Source: Planctomycetota bacterium
GTDB lineage: Bacteria > Planctomycetota > Phycisphaerae > WQYP01
Length of the DNA: 64,000 bases
Assembly: GCA_021810145.1 (NCBI GenBank)
Contig: JAJZJL010000005.1
Span: 1 to 64,000 of the forward strand
Direction of reading: 5' to 3'
Position 1 is the first letter of the stretch. The number at the start of each line of letters is the position of its first letter. Under the pieces are notes generated by a model. That model was not told where the DNA came from. It did no database searches and was given only the letters and a program-made list of their open reading frames with translations. The position numbers and the translations under genes are program-made. Shown here piece by piece: positions 28,621 through 37,923 of the stretch.

Positions 28621-29865
28621 TTAGAATGACATCATCTGTCCGCTGTTGTTCCGCCGATACGCCGATGGTGTCATTCCTATCATCCGCTTGAACATCACGT
28701 TAAATACCGTTTCACTGCGGAATCCCGATTCTTCGGCAATTTTCCACATGGGCTTATCCGATTCAATAATCAGTTGCCTCGCCCGATCCACATGCGCACG
28801 CCATATTTCATCCTGCAGTGTGGAGCGGGTTAAAGCTTTGAATCGCATTTCCAGGCTGCGCCGCGATACCAGCACCCGGGATAGCACATCATTAATGTGT
28901 ATTGGCTCATGGGCGTGGGCGCGAATAAACTTGTATGCCTCGGCCACATCGGGATCCTGATACGCTGTAACATCGGTGGATTCCCGTTGTACCACCGGCA
29001 GCGGCGCAATGAAAATTGGCTCCCGCGGCGCGGCCTTTCCCAGCATCAGATCATTAAGTGTTTGTGCCGCCTGTCTGGCCACGAGTCTACCATTGAGGGG
29101 AATACTGCTGAGCCGTGGCGTACTCATCATGCAGACCCATTGCGCGTTATCCACGCCGCACACGGCGATATCGTTTGGCACACCAAAGCCTTCTTCTTTG
29201 GCCATACGGATGGCTTCGTACGCAAAGCGATCCATACAGGTAAATAGCGCGATGGGCTTGGGAAGATTTTTCAGCCATTTTCGCAATTCAAGCTGCTGTT
29301 CCTCATTCTGGAACCGCCACCAGTCCGGCACGGTGTTATCATATAAATGTACGGAAAATCCGAGCTTTTTCAGCGTGGCAAAATAGCCCGCCCGGCGCAG
29401 GCGTTCCCAGGGAAATGTTGTCGCCTCACACATGCCGTAGTATGCAAACGTGCGAAACCCTTTGGACGCCAGATGCTCCGCAGCCTGCACGCCCACGACA
29501 TAATCATCGGGGATTACCTGGGCAAAAGGTGTATGGTCCTGAAAGTGAGGGGTGGCAACCACAGGTATTTTTGATTGTTCCAATGCGGTGAGTGTTTCCT
29601 GATCATCCCAATGGCCAATAATGGCTCCATCAATTCGCCCGGCGGCGATATCCTGCGGGCCGACCTCCCCCAATGTCGCAATCAGTGTGCGCCAGTTGCC
29701 AATTTCCGTGGCGAACCGGGCGATTTCCATGGCCACCTGTTCGCTGTATGTGCCGATTTCGCGGGATAAATATGCCACGCGCAGCTTGCCGCGGTTCGAG
29801 CGGCGTTTCTGGCCGCGGCCCGGCGGTTTGCCGGCGCGGCTTGTTTCTCGGTTATTTGTCTTCAT
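28621..29865 (-). CDS. XylR-like AraC-family transcriptional regulator (periplasmic-binding-like sensor + AraC HTH)
   Basis: N-terminal LacI/PBP-like domain and C-terminal AraC HTH (MWKIAEESGFRSETVFNVMFKRMIGMTPSAYRR). Confidence 0.88.
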   Translation of the reverse strand: MKTNNRETSRAGKPPGRGQKRRSNRGKLRVAYLSREIGTYSEQVAMEIARFATEIGNWRTLIATLGEVGPQDIAAGRIDGAIIGHWDDQETLTALEQSKIPVVATPHFQDHTPFAQVIPDDYVVGVQAAEHLASKGFRTFAYYGMCEATTFPWERLRRAGYFATLKKLGFSVHLYDNTVPDWWRFQNEEQQLELRKWLKNLPKPIALFTCMDRFAYEAIRMAKEEGFGVPNDIAVCGVDNAQWVCMMSTPRLSSIPLNGRLVARQAAQTLNDLMLGKAAPREPIFIAPLPVVQRESTDVTAYQDPDVAEAYKFIRAHAHEPIHINDVLSRVLVSRRSLEMRFKALTRSTLQDEIWRAHVDRARQLIIESDKPMWKIAEESGFRSETVFNVMFKRMIGMTPSAYRRNNSGQMMSF

Positions 29866-29907
29866 GTGCGGCATTGTACCGGCGGATTAGATTCGCGGCA
29901 CGGAATT

Positions 29908-29932
29908 GCGCAAACGATAAATATTTTTGCGC
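29908..29932. promoter_or_regulatory. Inverted repeat GCGCAAA-N11-TTTGCGC, putative operator upstream of the XylR-like regulator
   Basis: GCGCAAA 29908-29914 and TTTGCGC 29926-29932, about 43 bp upstream of the regulator start. Confidence 0.55.
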
Positions 29933-30104
29933 TAACCATTCTTGTGGCGGATGTTTAGATGGTTATAGTTGAAACAATGAAGGGACGGCCTGGCTGGTAG
30001 CCTGAAGACAAGTTGGCTGTCCTGAGCTGGAGTTTAATTTACAGGTTCAATAGTACGTACCAATGTGCGTTCACAGTCTCTTTTTTTTAGAAAGGGAAGA
30101 CGTT

Positions 30105-31148
30105 ATGCCAGGTTCAACAAAGTATTGCCGTACCGGGCGTGGCTTCACGCTTATTGAGTTGCTCGTGGTAATATCCATCATCGCTCTGCTGATTGCGCTG
30201 TTGTTGCCCGCGCTGGCCAGGGCCAAAGCGTCCGCATTGACTGTCTCTTGCGGATCAAATCTGCGTCAACTTGGGCTGGTGGCTCAGATGTACGCCAACG
30301 ACAATCTGGGGATGCTGCCCTTTGCCGAGGGGCCTCCAGGCGGCCAGATTGGCGCACCGAGTAACGGCAATCTTACTGGTCCAACGCAGGCGGCGCTGGC
30401 CGGTGATGTATCGACATGGATGCTGCAGTTTCAGCCGTATCTGCAGTCGCAACCGCTCTCGCCACTTGCACAATACAATATGTGGCAGTGGCCGATTCCG
30501 TACCCGGGTTCCCCGGAAGGCTGGAGTGGGTTCTCCAAGGTGTTCATGTGCCCCGCAGCGTCAGTGTTGACCGGCGGTAATGCCTGGCCCGTACAGGGGC
30601 AAAACTCGTACCAGGCCAATGAGGAACTCTTTCCGTTGGCCCCGTATGTGCTTCCCAATTGGCCGGGTGAATCCGTTTACAAGCTGGCCAATCTGGGGGG
30701 ACGTGGCTCGCAAGTGGTAATGTTCACAGATGGCCTGCGCTCAAGAAATTCCAGTGGTTTGACCATCGGCCTCACCCAGCCAAGTGATTTCTGGGGAACC
30801 TTGCACGGGAACGGCATTACCGGTTTCTGGAACGGAACGACCAATGTCATTAACTACTTTGGTGATCCGATCAGCGCAACGGCAGCTAACCCCAGTGCCA
30901 ACCCACAGCAGGGAATTACTCCCGGTCCTGATCAATCGGGTCCGGCCGACACGTGGCAGACAACCTACTGGCTCCGCTGGCGGCACGGGTACGGTAATAC
31001 GCACTCTGTGAACTGTGTGTTCGGCGATGACCACGTCGAGACTTTCTCGTACACCGCCAGCGTGCCTGGTGGAAGCAATCCCAGTAAACCTCCAATCAGC
31101 AATCTGCCAACCGAAGATTTCATGGCGACGGCACCGGGTGGCCAATAA
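30105..31148 (+). CDS. DUF1559 prepilin-type N-terminal cleavage/methylation protein
   Basis: [32 protein letters not shown] and C-terminal H...[13 protein letters not shown]; start 30105 with upstream AAAGGGAAGA. Confidence 0.92.
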   Translation: MPGSTKYCRTGRGFTLIELLVVISIIALLIALLLPALARAKASALTVSCGSNLRQLGLVAQMYANDNLGMLPFAEGPPGGQIGAPSNGNLTGPTQAALAGDVSTWMLQFQPYLQSQPLSPLAQYNMWQWPIPYPGSPEGWSGFSKVFMCPAASVLTGGNAWPVQGQNSYQANEELFPLAPYVLPNWPGESVYKLANLGGRGSQVVMFTDGLRSRNSSGLTIGLTQPSDFWGTLHGNGITGFWNGTTNVINYFGDPISATAANPSANPQQGITPGPDQSGPADTWQTTYWLRWRHGYGNTHSVNCVFGDDHVETFSYTASVPGGSNPSKPPISNLPTEDFMATAPGGQ

Positions 31149-31377
31149 GATAATTTTCTGAATTCCCCACGGGTCGAGGCGGCCCGTGGGCTTGCGGTGA
31201 TTCGGCGGCTGCGAGAGGGGACGCGAACGGCATTCTTTTGTCGCCGCATCTGCGAATATTTCTGGTAATGATCGTGGTGCCCTTGGCACGGAAGGATTCA
31301 ATGTCGTGTCCTTTTGCCACAGGGTGGAGCGCATGGGCCGGCTCGTAACAGGCTCGCACATTAGAAGGAGAGTTTCA

Positions 31378-32301
31378 ATGAAAACTCAACTGCACAGTAC
31401 GGGACGATTTCTGGGAATCGGAATGGCGGCGGCATCGGCAACACTGCTGGTATCTGCCGGGAACCATGCTCAGGCTGCACCATACAGCGGAACAAACGCC
31501 ATCAATTTTGCGCTTTATTGGGGTAACCCATCCGGAGCTCAAGCGTATACCGGCTACTCCGGGACCGGCGCGGATACAACTGATAGCGGAACGACTTGGA
31601 ACAACCTTAATATCTACAGCACGCAGGGGGCAAATAATTATGGATACGTCAGCGGGGGTATTAGTGCCGGACCTTCCCCGGCAGTCACGTCTGGTACCAG
31701 CGTGGCGTCCACCATTTATGACTCAGGGGGCACGGCAACAGACGTATCGGTCAATGTTGCACCCAGCTCGACCAACTCTGGGGGAGCCTCATCGGGCTAC
31801 GCAAATTTCCCTGGGCCGACCGCGGTTGTAAAGGCCATGTTTTACTCAAAGTCCGGTTCGAGCGGAGCTTACCCGGTGGATATTTCTGGCCTCGCCTCAG
31901 ATGGACAATACGACCTTTACCTCTTTGGTGTCGACGACTTCTCGGGAACTGGTTCCGGATTTTCGTTAGCGGCCGCGAACCAGATCGCAGGTGATTCAGC
32001 TTACGCATCAACTTCGGGGATCGCGAGCAGTTGGGCCACCGCCGGTGATATTTTTAATCCGGCAGACCCTGCCGCCACCAAGGGCACGGTTTGGACGGTA
32101 CTGCACGCTCAGGCGGACGCAAATGGGAATCTCACATTCTATTTCCAGCCCCTTACCGGCGGCGGGGCCGGTTACCTGAATGCCTTCCAGTTGCAACCCG
32201 TTGCGGCGACTCCTGAGCCTGCCACTGTGGCTCTGCTTGGTGTTGCGGCCGGTGCGGGCTTATTGCTGACCTCGCGGCGAAAGCGGGCTGTAAATTCCTG
32301 A
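31378..32301 (+). CDS. PEP-CTERM sorting-domain protein
   Basis: Signal peptide and C-terminus TPEPATVALLGVAAGAGLLLTSRRKRAVNS. Confidence 0.92.
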   Translation: MKTQLHSTGRFLGIGMAAASATLLVSAGNHAQAAPYSGTNAINFALYWGNPSGAQAYTGYSGTGADTTDSGTTWNNLNIYSTQGANNYGYVSGGISAGPSPAVTSGTSVASTIYDSGGTATDVSVNVAPSSTNSGGASSGYANFPGPTAVVKAMFYSKSGSSGAYPVDISGLASDGQYDLYLFGVDDFSGTGSGFSLAAANQIAGDSAYASTSGIASSWATAGDIFNPADPAATKGTVWTVLHAQADANGNLTFYFQPLTGGGAGYLNAFQLQPVAATPEPATVALLGVAAGAGLLLTSRRKRAVNS

Positions 32302-32582
32302 CGTGTGTCTCAATCCACCTTCCTGAAGCCGGCCGCCTGATTTAATAGAAAGGGCGGCCGGCTTTGTCCAAAGAAACTTTGCTCTTGGGGGTTTACTTGC
32401 GGTTAAGCGGATCGATTTGGGACTTGCTGACGCAGCGGGGACCGGCTTGGGGAATTCGTGATATTACAAACGGCCAATCCCATGATGGCGCTTTTCCGGC
32501 AGCACCGCAGCCGTGCTGCGCGCAAATGTACCGGACCTCCGGCATTGTCAGGCACGTTATCCGTGATGGTATCAGGAAAATA

Positions 32583-33728
32583 ATGCAAAAGTTGTCTCAT
32601 CGGCGTTGCGGCAAGTTGCCGGCCACACGGTATGCGCGCATGGCCCAACGGGCTTTTATGGCATTGATCTGGTCATTACCGGGATTAGTACCGTTTGCCA
32701 CCACGCTGCCCGCCAGTGCGCAGATACGGGTCGTAGGTTCGCGGCGCGTCCTGCCCGCACCGGTTGATTCAGGTGCCATGTCCCTGCACACTTCGGGCAG
32801 ACAACTGCTTTACGCCAATGGTAAACTCGCCGTTCTCCACGGTGTTTCCATGGCCGCAAAACCCGGTACACCGAACTGGACGCATATTCGGCAATCTGTT
32901 GCGGTAGCCGTTAAAACATGGCACAGCCAACTCATTGTTCTGCCACTTTCACAGGATGCGTGGTTTGGAAAATGGCCGCAATCACACCACGGCGGAGCGG
33001 AATATCGTCATACGGTTGATGCGCTCGTGCAATATTGTGCCGCGCATCATGCATATATAAACTTGACCCTGCAATGGACGGATATGGGGCGTTGGGGAAA
33101 ATATCCCGGCCGACATCGCATGCCGGATGGCAACTCGGTGCGATTCTGGCGCTCTGTGGCGGGGCGCTATAAGCATTATTCCAATGTGCTGCTGGGATTG
33201 TTTTCATCGCCCAATGGGGTGGATTGGCATACCTGGCTTTATGGCGGCGTATGCACGGAAGAATCCGCCAGCCGCGTTATCGCCTATCGTGCGGCCGGCA
33301 TGCAGGAACTGTACAACACGGTCCGGGCGGCGGGCGCGGATAATGTTGTGGTAGTGCCCGGATGCCGTAATGGTTATGACCTTTTTGGCGTGCTCCATGG
33401 CTTTGCCATTCGCGGGCATAATGTGGCATACGCCACCAGGGTGTATCCATGGATGAAGAACTGGAATGTTAACTTTATACTGCCCGCCAGGCGTGTACCG
33501 GTGCTGGTGGCACAATGGGGTGAATCATCAAAACAATTGACGTATGACCGCCGGCTTGGTCACGTAATGATGGTAAATAGACTCAGTTGGGCAGCGGCCA
33601 ATTTTGGTATCGGTCCGCCCTGGCCGGCATTGCTTCAAGGTTGGAATTATAAGCCGACAAAACTTGGCGCAATCGTGAAAGCCGCCATGGCGTCAGCGGA
33701 TCGCGGGCATCAGGGGGACCGTCAATGA
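32583..33728 (+). CDS. GH5-fold protein with substituted catalytic residues (pseudo-glycosidase)
   Basis: Homologous along its length to the downstream GH5 but NEP is FSSPNG, DEFG is AQWG, and active-site His positions are Q/R; overlaps the next gene by ATGA. Confidence 0.75.
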   Translation: MQKLSHRRCGKLPATRYARMAQRAFMALIWSLPGLVPFATTLPASAQIRVVGSRRVLPAPVDSGAMSLHTSGRQLLYANGKLAVLHGVSMAAKPGTPNWTHIRQSVAVAVKTWHSQLIVLPLSQDAWFGKWPQSHHGGAEYRHTVDALVQYCAAHHAYINLTLQWTDMGRWGKYPGRHRMPDGNSVRFWRSVAGRYKHYSNVLLGLFSSPNGVDWHTWLYGGVCTEESASRVIAYRAAGMQELYNTVRAAGADNVVVVPGCRNGYDLFGVLHGFAIRGHNVAYATRVYPWMKNWNVNFILPARRVPVLVAQWGESSKQLTYDRRLGHVMMVNRLSWAAANFGIGPPWPALLQGWNYKPTKLGAIVKAAMASADRGHQGDRQ

Positions 33729-35035
33729 GAAGTTTTCGTGGCAAGCAGATAAACTCCGGCAGGCTCCGCCATGGCAGGTATGGCGTTGCCGTAATGGCCC
33801 CGATGCCAGCCGGCGCATTCATGTGCCGGTCCGGTCGCCGCCATGAACATCGTTGTGCTTCCCTGTTTGGCGTGCTCGGCCAGGGCTGTAGCCGTATCAG
33901 CGGCGAAGTATGTGCGGGTTGGCTGTCCCGGTTCGCCGGGGCGCCGGACGCATGTGGTATGTGCGTGGCCCTGGTATTGTTTGTTATGGGTGGCATTGCT
34001 GCGGCACCGGTGGGTGCGGCAACGGAAGCGTCTATTGTGACGTTGCCCTGTCCGTACGCCATTGCCGATATGCAATTGCATACGCTGGGCAATAAATTGC
34101 TGAATCAGCAGAATAAAATCGTGGTGCTCCATGGGGTGGACTTGCCGAGTCTGGAATGGATGAATCGAGGCGATCATATTCGACGATCGATGCGGGTGGC
34201 CATCATGCAATGGCACTGTCAGATCATCCGCATTCCCACATCGGTCAATCGTTGGTTCGGTCAGGCCCCGGGACAGAGTCATGGCGGGCGGATATATCGG
34301 CATATTGTGGATCAACTGGTCCGGATCGCGGCGCGGCATCATGTGTATGTGGTGCTGGATTTGCATTGGAATGATATGAACCGCACCGTGGCGGATATCG
34401 GGCAGCATCGTATGCCGGATCATACCTGTGCGCGCTATTGGCGGTCCGCAGCGCGACGATATATGGATTATCCAAATGTGTTTTATGACCTGTACAACGA
34501 GCCGCACGGAATAAGCTGGATCACCTGGCGCGACGGAGGCATTTGTACAGGTGAAACCAAAGCCACGGTGGTGACGTATCGGGCCGTTGGCATGCAGCGA
34601 CTCTATGATGTCGTCCGACACACCGGTGCCGACAATATTGTCATCATCGGCGGAATCAGTTGGGCCTATGACGAATTCGGCGTAACGCATGGTTATGCTA
34701 TCGCCGGGAAAAATATTGTGTATGATTGTCATGTATATCCATGGAAGTCGCACTGGAAGCATAACTTTGAAAGTGCGGCAAAACGCGTTCCGCTGATTTT
34801 TGACGAATTCGGCGGTACCGGGAAACAATTGACGTTTGGTAGAAAGGTTATCGCGTTTGCGGCGGCACATCATATCAGTTGGTGCAGTTGGTCGTTTCAT
34901 ACGCAGGCCGGGCCGGTACTTATAAAGAATTGGCACTATCAGCCGTCAAAATTTGGTGCGCTTATAAAGTCCGCGTTGCAATCAAGTGATGCGACGGGTC
35001 ATAAGGCTGCGACCGCGGATGGCACCGGAAAGTAG
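33725..35035 (+). CDS. GH5-family glycoside hydrolase (endo-mannanase/cellulase-like)
   Basis: VVLDLHWND, VFYDLYNEPHGISW (acid/base E), YDCHVYPW, PLIFDEFGG (nucleophile E). Confidence 0.85.
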   Translation: MRSFRGKQINSGRLRHGRYGVAVMAPMPAGAFMCRSGRRHEHRCASLFGVLGQGCSRISGEVCAGWLSRFAGAPDACGMCVALVLFVMGGIAAAPVGAATEASIVTLPCPYAIADMQLHTLGNKLLNQQNKIVVLHGVDLPSLEWMNRGDHIRRSMRVAIMQWHCQIIRIPTSVNRWFGQAPGQSHGGRIYRHIVDQLVRIAARHHVYVVLDLHWNDMNRTVADIGQHRMPDHTCARYWRSAARRYMDYPNVFYDLYNEPHGISWITWRDGGICTGETKATVVTYRAVGMQRLYDVVRHTGADNIVIIGGISWAYDEFGVTHGYAIAGKNIVYDCHVYPWKSHWKHNFESAAKRVPLIFDEFGGTGKQLTFGRKVIAFAAAHHISWCSWSFHTQAGPVLIKNWHYQPSKFGALIKSALQSSDATGHKAATADGTGK

Positions 35036-35127
35036 TCGGACGGGTGATTTGGTTGATTCAAATGTCCGCAGCAACTTTGCTTATTGATCGTAGATCATTG
35101 TAAATCGTGAATGTACGGAGTCTCAAA

Positions 35128-37728
35128 ATGGGAAATAGCACCACGGATTCACAACCAGTAACCCGACGTCAGGTGTTGCAGGCGGCGGCGGGGGCCTCAG
35201 TGGCATTGGCTTTGACCGGGTGCAGCACGCCGGAGGGGCGGCCGGCCGCCACCGCGCCGGCTGAAGTTCCCGCGCCAGCCATGGCGGTGGATTTAACCGG
35301 CGATACGTGGACCATGCACGAAGATGGACAGGCCGACAAAATTGCCGCAATCGTTCCCGGTGCCACCTACACGGATCTGATGCGGGCCGGGAAAATTCCC
35401 AACCCCTATTATCGCGATGACAATGGCAAGGTGCAGTGGGTGGCGGAAAAAAACTGGATATATGAGCGCACTTTTGACGTTCCCGCGGAGATGCTCTCCA
35501 AACCCCACGTGGAACTCAAATGCCACGGGCTTGATACACTGGCTGCCATCTGGATCAATGACCGGGAAGTCGGCCGGACGGACAACATGTTCCGCGACTG
35601 GAGCTTTGATGTCCGCTCATATCTCAAGCCAGGCGGCAATACCATACGCATTAAATTTGATACGCTGACTCCCTATGTGGAAAGCAACCGGCAGGCATAC
35701 AAAGAAGCATACGGCATTGATCTAAGCGACGCCCGCAGTTGGGTGCGCAAGGCTCCGTATATGTGGGGATGGGATTGGTGCCGGGCGGTGCTCACACAGG
35801 GCATCTGGAAGCCCATTGAGATTCTTGCTTATGACGCGCGGATTACCGACCTGGGTATTCTGCAGCATCATGATGCGTCCGGTTCGGTGCATTTGAATAT
35901 CCAGACCACCGTTGCCGGGGCCAATTCCGGCGCGCAGGTGACCACGCGTGTGCTTTTCGGAGATCAGCTCATAGCCACCGCATCAGCGCCGGTGAAAAAT
36001 GGATTGGCGACATGTCACGTTGACGTTGCCAACCCAAAGCTGTGGTGGCCCAATGGAATGGGCGATCATCCGCTTTATGTGGTGGAATCGCGGTTGTATG
36101 AATCCGCCGGCAGCGTCGTGGAAGTGCTCGCGGCCGGGACACCCTCAACCGCCAAAGTCATTGACACCGTCCGGCGCCGCATCGGCCTGCGAAAAATTGA
36201 GGTTGTATCTCCCACCGGTGCGGTTGCCATGCATGTAAAAGTCAATGGCGTGCCGGTGTTTGTCAAAGGTGCGGACTGGATCCCCGCGGACAATATTCCC
36301 ACGCGCGTGACGCCGGAAACCCTTCGCTGGTATATGAAAAAGGCCATTGAATGTCATTTTAATTTTATCCGTCTGTGGGGTGGCGGCTATTACGAACAGG
36401 ATGAACTGTTTGATCTTTGCGACGAACTGGGCATCATGCTGCAGTTCGAGTTCAAATTCGCCAACGACACCTATCCGGTCAACGATCGCAAATGGATGGC
36501 CAACCTGCAGGCCGAATTGGATCAGCAGGTGCTGCGGTGCCGCAATCATCCATCGATTGTAATCTGGAGCGGCAACAATGAAATTCAGGATTTCAAGGGA
36601 TATTACCATCTGTTCCGCGATGTCATCGGCGGCACCGTGCACCGGTTGCTGCCGGGGGCCTTTTATGAAGTCGGCAGCGGTGCCGCCGGCAGCGGTGATA
36701 TTCACACCTGGGAGGTCTGGCATGCCATGGCACCATTTGAACAATTCCGAACGGTGGAAGGTTTTGTGACCGAATTTGGCATGCAGAGCTTTCCAGTACC
36801 CATGACGGTTGATGCCTATACCGATGCCGCCGATCGCCAGAGTGTCCATTCCCCGGTGATGCGCTATCATGAGCTTGACGGCAGCGGCCATGGCGTCGGC
36901 ATAATCATGCACTACACCAATATGTATTTTGGCAGATCACCGGAGAATTTCGACGATACGCTCTGGCTGACGCAAATTAATCAAGCGTATGGAATTCGTT
37001 ATGGTGTGGAGCACTGGCGACGCGATATGCCCCGCTCCATGGCGGCAACGATCTGGCAATACAACGACTGCTGGCCCGGTCCAACCTGGTCTATGACCGA
37101 TTACTATCGGCGGTTCAAAGCCATTCAATATCAAAGCAAACACTTCTTTGCGCCGATTCTCGTCAGCGGTATTCCTGATCCGACAACCGGTAAAGCGGAG
37201 TTGTATATCACCAGTGATCGGCAGAAAGATGTTTCAGGTGAATTGCGGTGGGTGGTAACCGATATGGCCGGTGCGGTGTTAAAGCAGGGTGAAATGCCGG
37301 TTCATATTCCCGCCCGTACCAGCCGCCTGGCCCACACGCTGAATCTGGCGGATCTTATCAGCAGCCACGGTGCGGGAAATCTGCTGATCTGGCCGGAAGT
37401 GCGCGTGGGCAGCCGGACGGTGGCGGAGAATGCTCTGTTTTTCGGGCGACCGGTGGAGCTTAAATTCCACAAGCCGCAGTTGGCGCTGCACGTCAGCGGC
37501 AGCGGACAACATTATGATCTGCGTATTGACGCCAATGCCCCGGCGTTGTGGGCGTTCGCCGATGTGAAAGATACCCCGGCGACTTATTCAGATAACTTTG
37601 TTGCCATCCGGCCCGGTCGCACCGCGGTTATTCATATTACGCTTGATGAGCCAATGTCGCCGGCAGATTTCCATCGCAAGCTGACGGTGCGCAGTATTTA
37701 TGATCTGGCACCGGATATGCGGGCCTGA
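35128..37728 (+). CDS. GH2 beta-mannosidase, Tat/lipoprotein-type signal
   Basis: TRRQVLQAAAGASVALALTGCS signal; RLWGGGYYEQDELFDLCDELGI; IWSGNNEIQ acid/base; FVTEFGMQSF nucleophile. Confidence 0.9.
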   Translation: MGNSTTDSQPVTRRQVLQAAAGASVALALTGCSTPEGRPAATAPAEVPAPAMAVDLTGDTWTMHEDGQADKIAAIVPGATYTDLMRAGKIPNPYYRDDNGKVQWVAEKNWIYERTFDVPAEMLSKPHVELKCHGLDTLAAIWINDREVGRTDNMFRDWSFDVRSYLKPGGNTIRIKFDTLTPYVESNRQAYKEAYGIDLSDARSWVRKAPYMWGWDWCRAVLTQGIWKPIEILAYDARITDLGILQHHDASGSVHLNIQTTVAGANSGAQVTTRVLFGDQLIATASAPVKNGLATCHVDVANPKLWWPNGMGDHPLYVVESRLYESAGSVVEVLAAGTPSTAKVIDTVRRRIGLRKIEVVSPTGAVAMHVKVNGVPVFVKGADWIPADNIPTRVTPETLRWYMKKAIECHFNFIRLWGGGYYEQDELFDLCDELGIMLQFEFKFANDTYPVNDRKWMANLQAELDQQVLRCRNHPSIVIWSGNNEIQDFKGYYHLFRDVIGGTVHRLLPGAFYEVGSGAAGSGDIHTWEVWHAMAPFEQFRTVEGFVTEFGMQSFPVPMTVDAYTDAADRQSVHSPVMRYHELDGSGHGVGIIMHYTNMYFGRSPENFDDTLWLTQINQAYGIRYGVEHWRRDMPRSMAATIWQYNDCWPGPTWSMTDYYRRFKAIQYQSKHFFAPILVSGIPDPTTGKAELYITSDRQKDVSGELRWVVTDMAGAVLKQGEMPVHIPARTSRLAHTLNLADLISSHGAGNLLIWPEVRVGSRTVAENALFFGRPVELKFHKPQLALHVSGSGQHYDLRIDANAPALWAFADVKDTPATYSDNFVAIRPGRTAVIHITLDEPMSPADFHRKLTVRSIYDLAPDMRA

Positions 37729-37923
37729 TCGCGATATTGCCCTCAACGCAGTGATCTGCGGTTCAGCCTTTGGCGCTGCGAATGACCATAAGCAGTCTGC
37801 CATAGGCCGATCTTGGCCCGTTGCGCTGGGTTGCATTGCATGTGGTGAAATCGTGCGATTTATCGCAACGATGTGAAAGAGAAAATCACCCGGTGTGACA
37901 ATTGATGTAAGCAAAAAAATAAT

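Noticed and set aside
33722-34936. 404-aa minus-strand ORF antisense to the GH5 gene
   Set aside because: Opposite strand carries a clear GH5 with intact catalytic motifs; translation is His/Met/Arg-rich, typical of a shadow ORF.
36145-36912. 255-aa minus-strand ORF inside the GH2 gene
   Set aside because: Antisense to the catalytic domain of the beta-mannosidase; no domain recognised.
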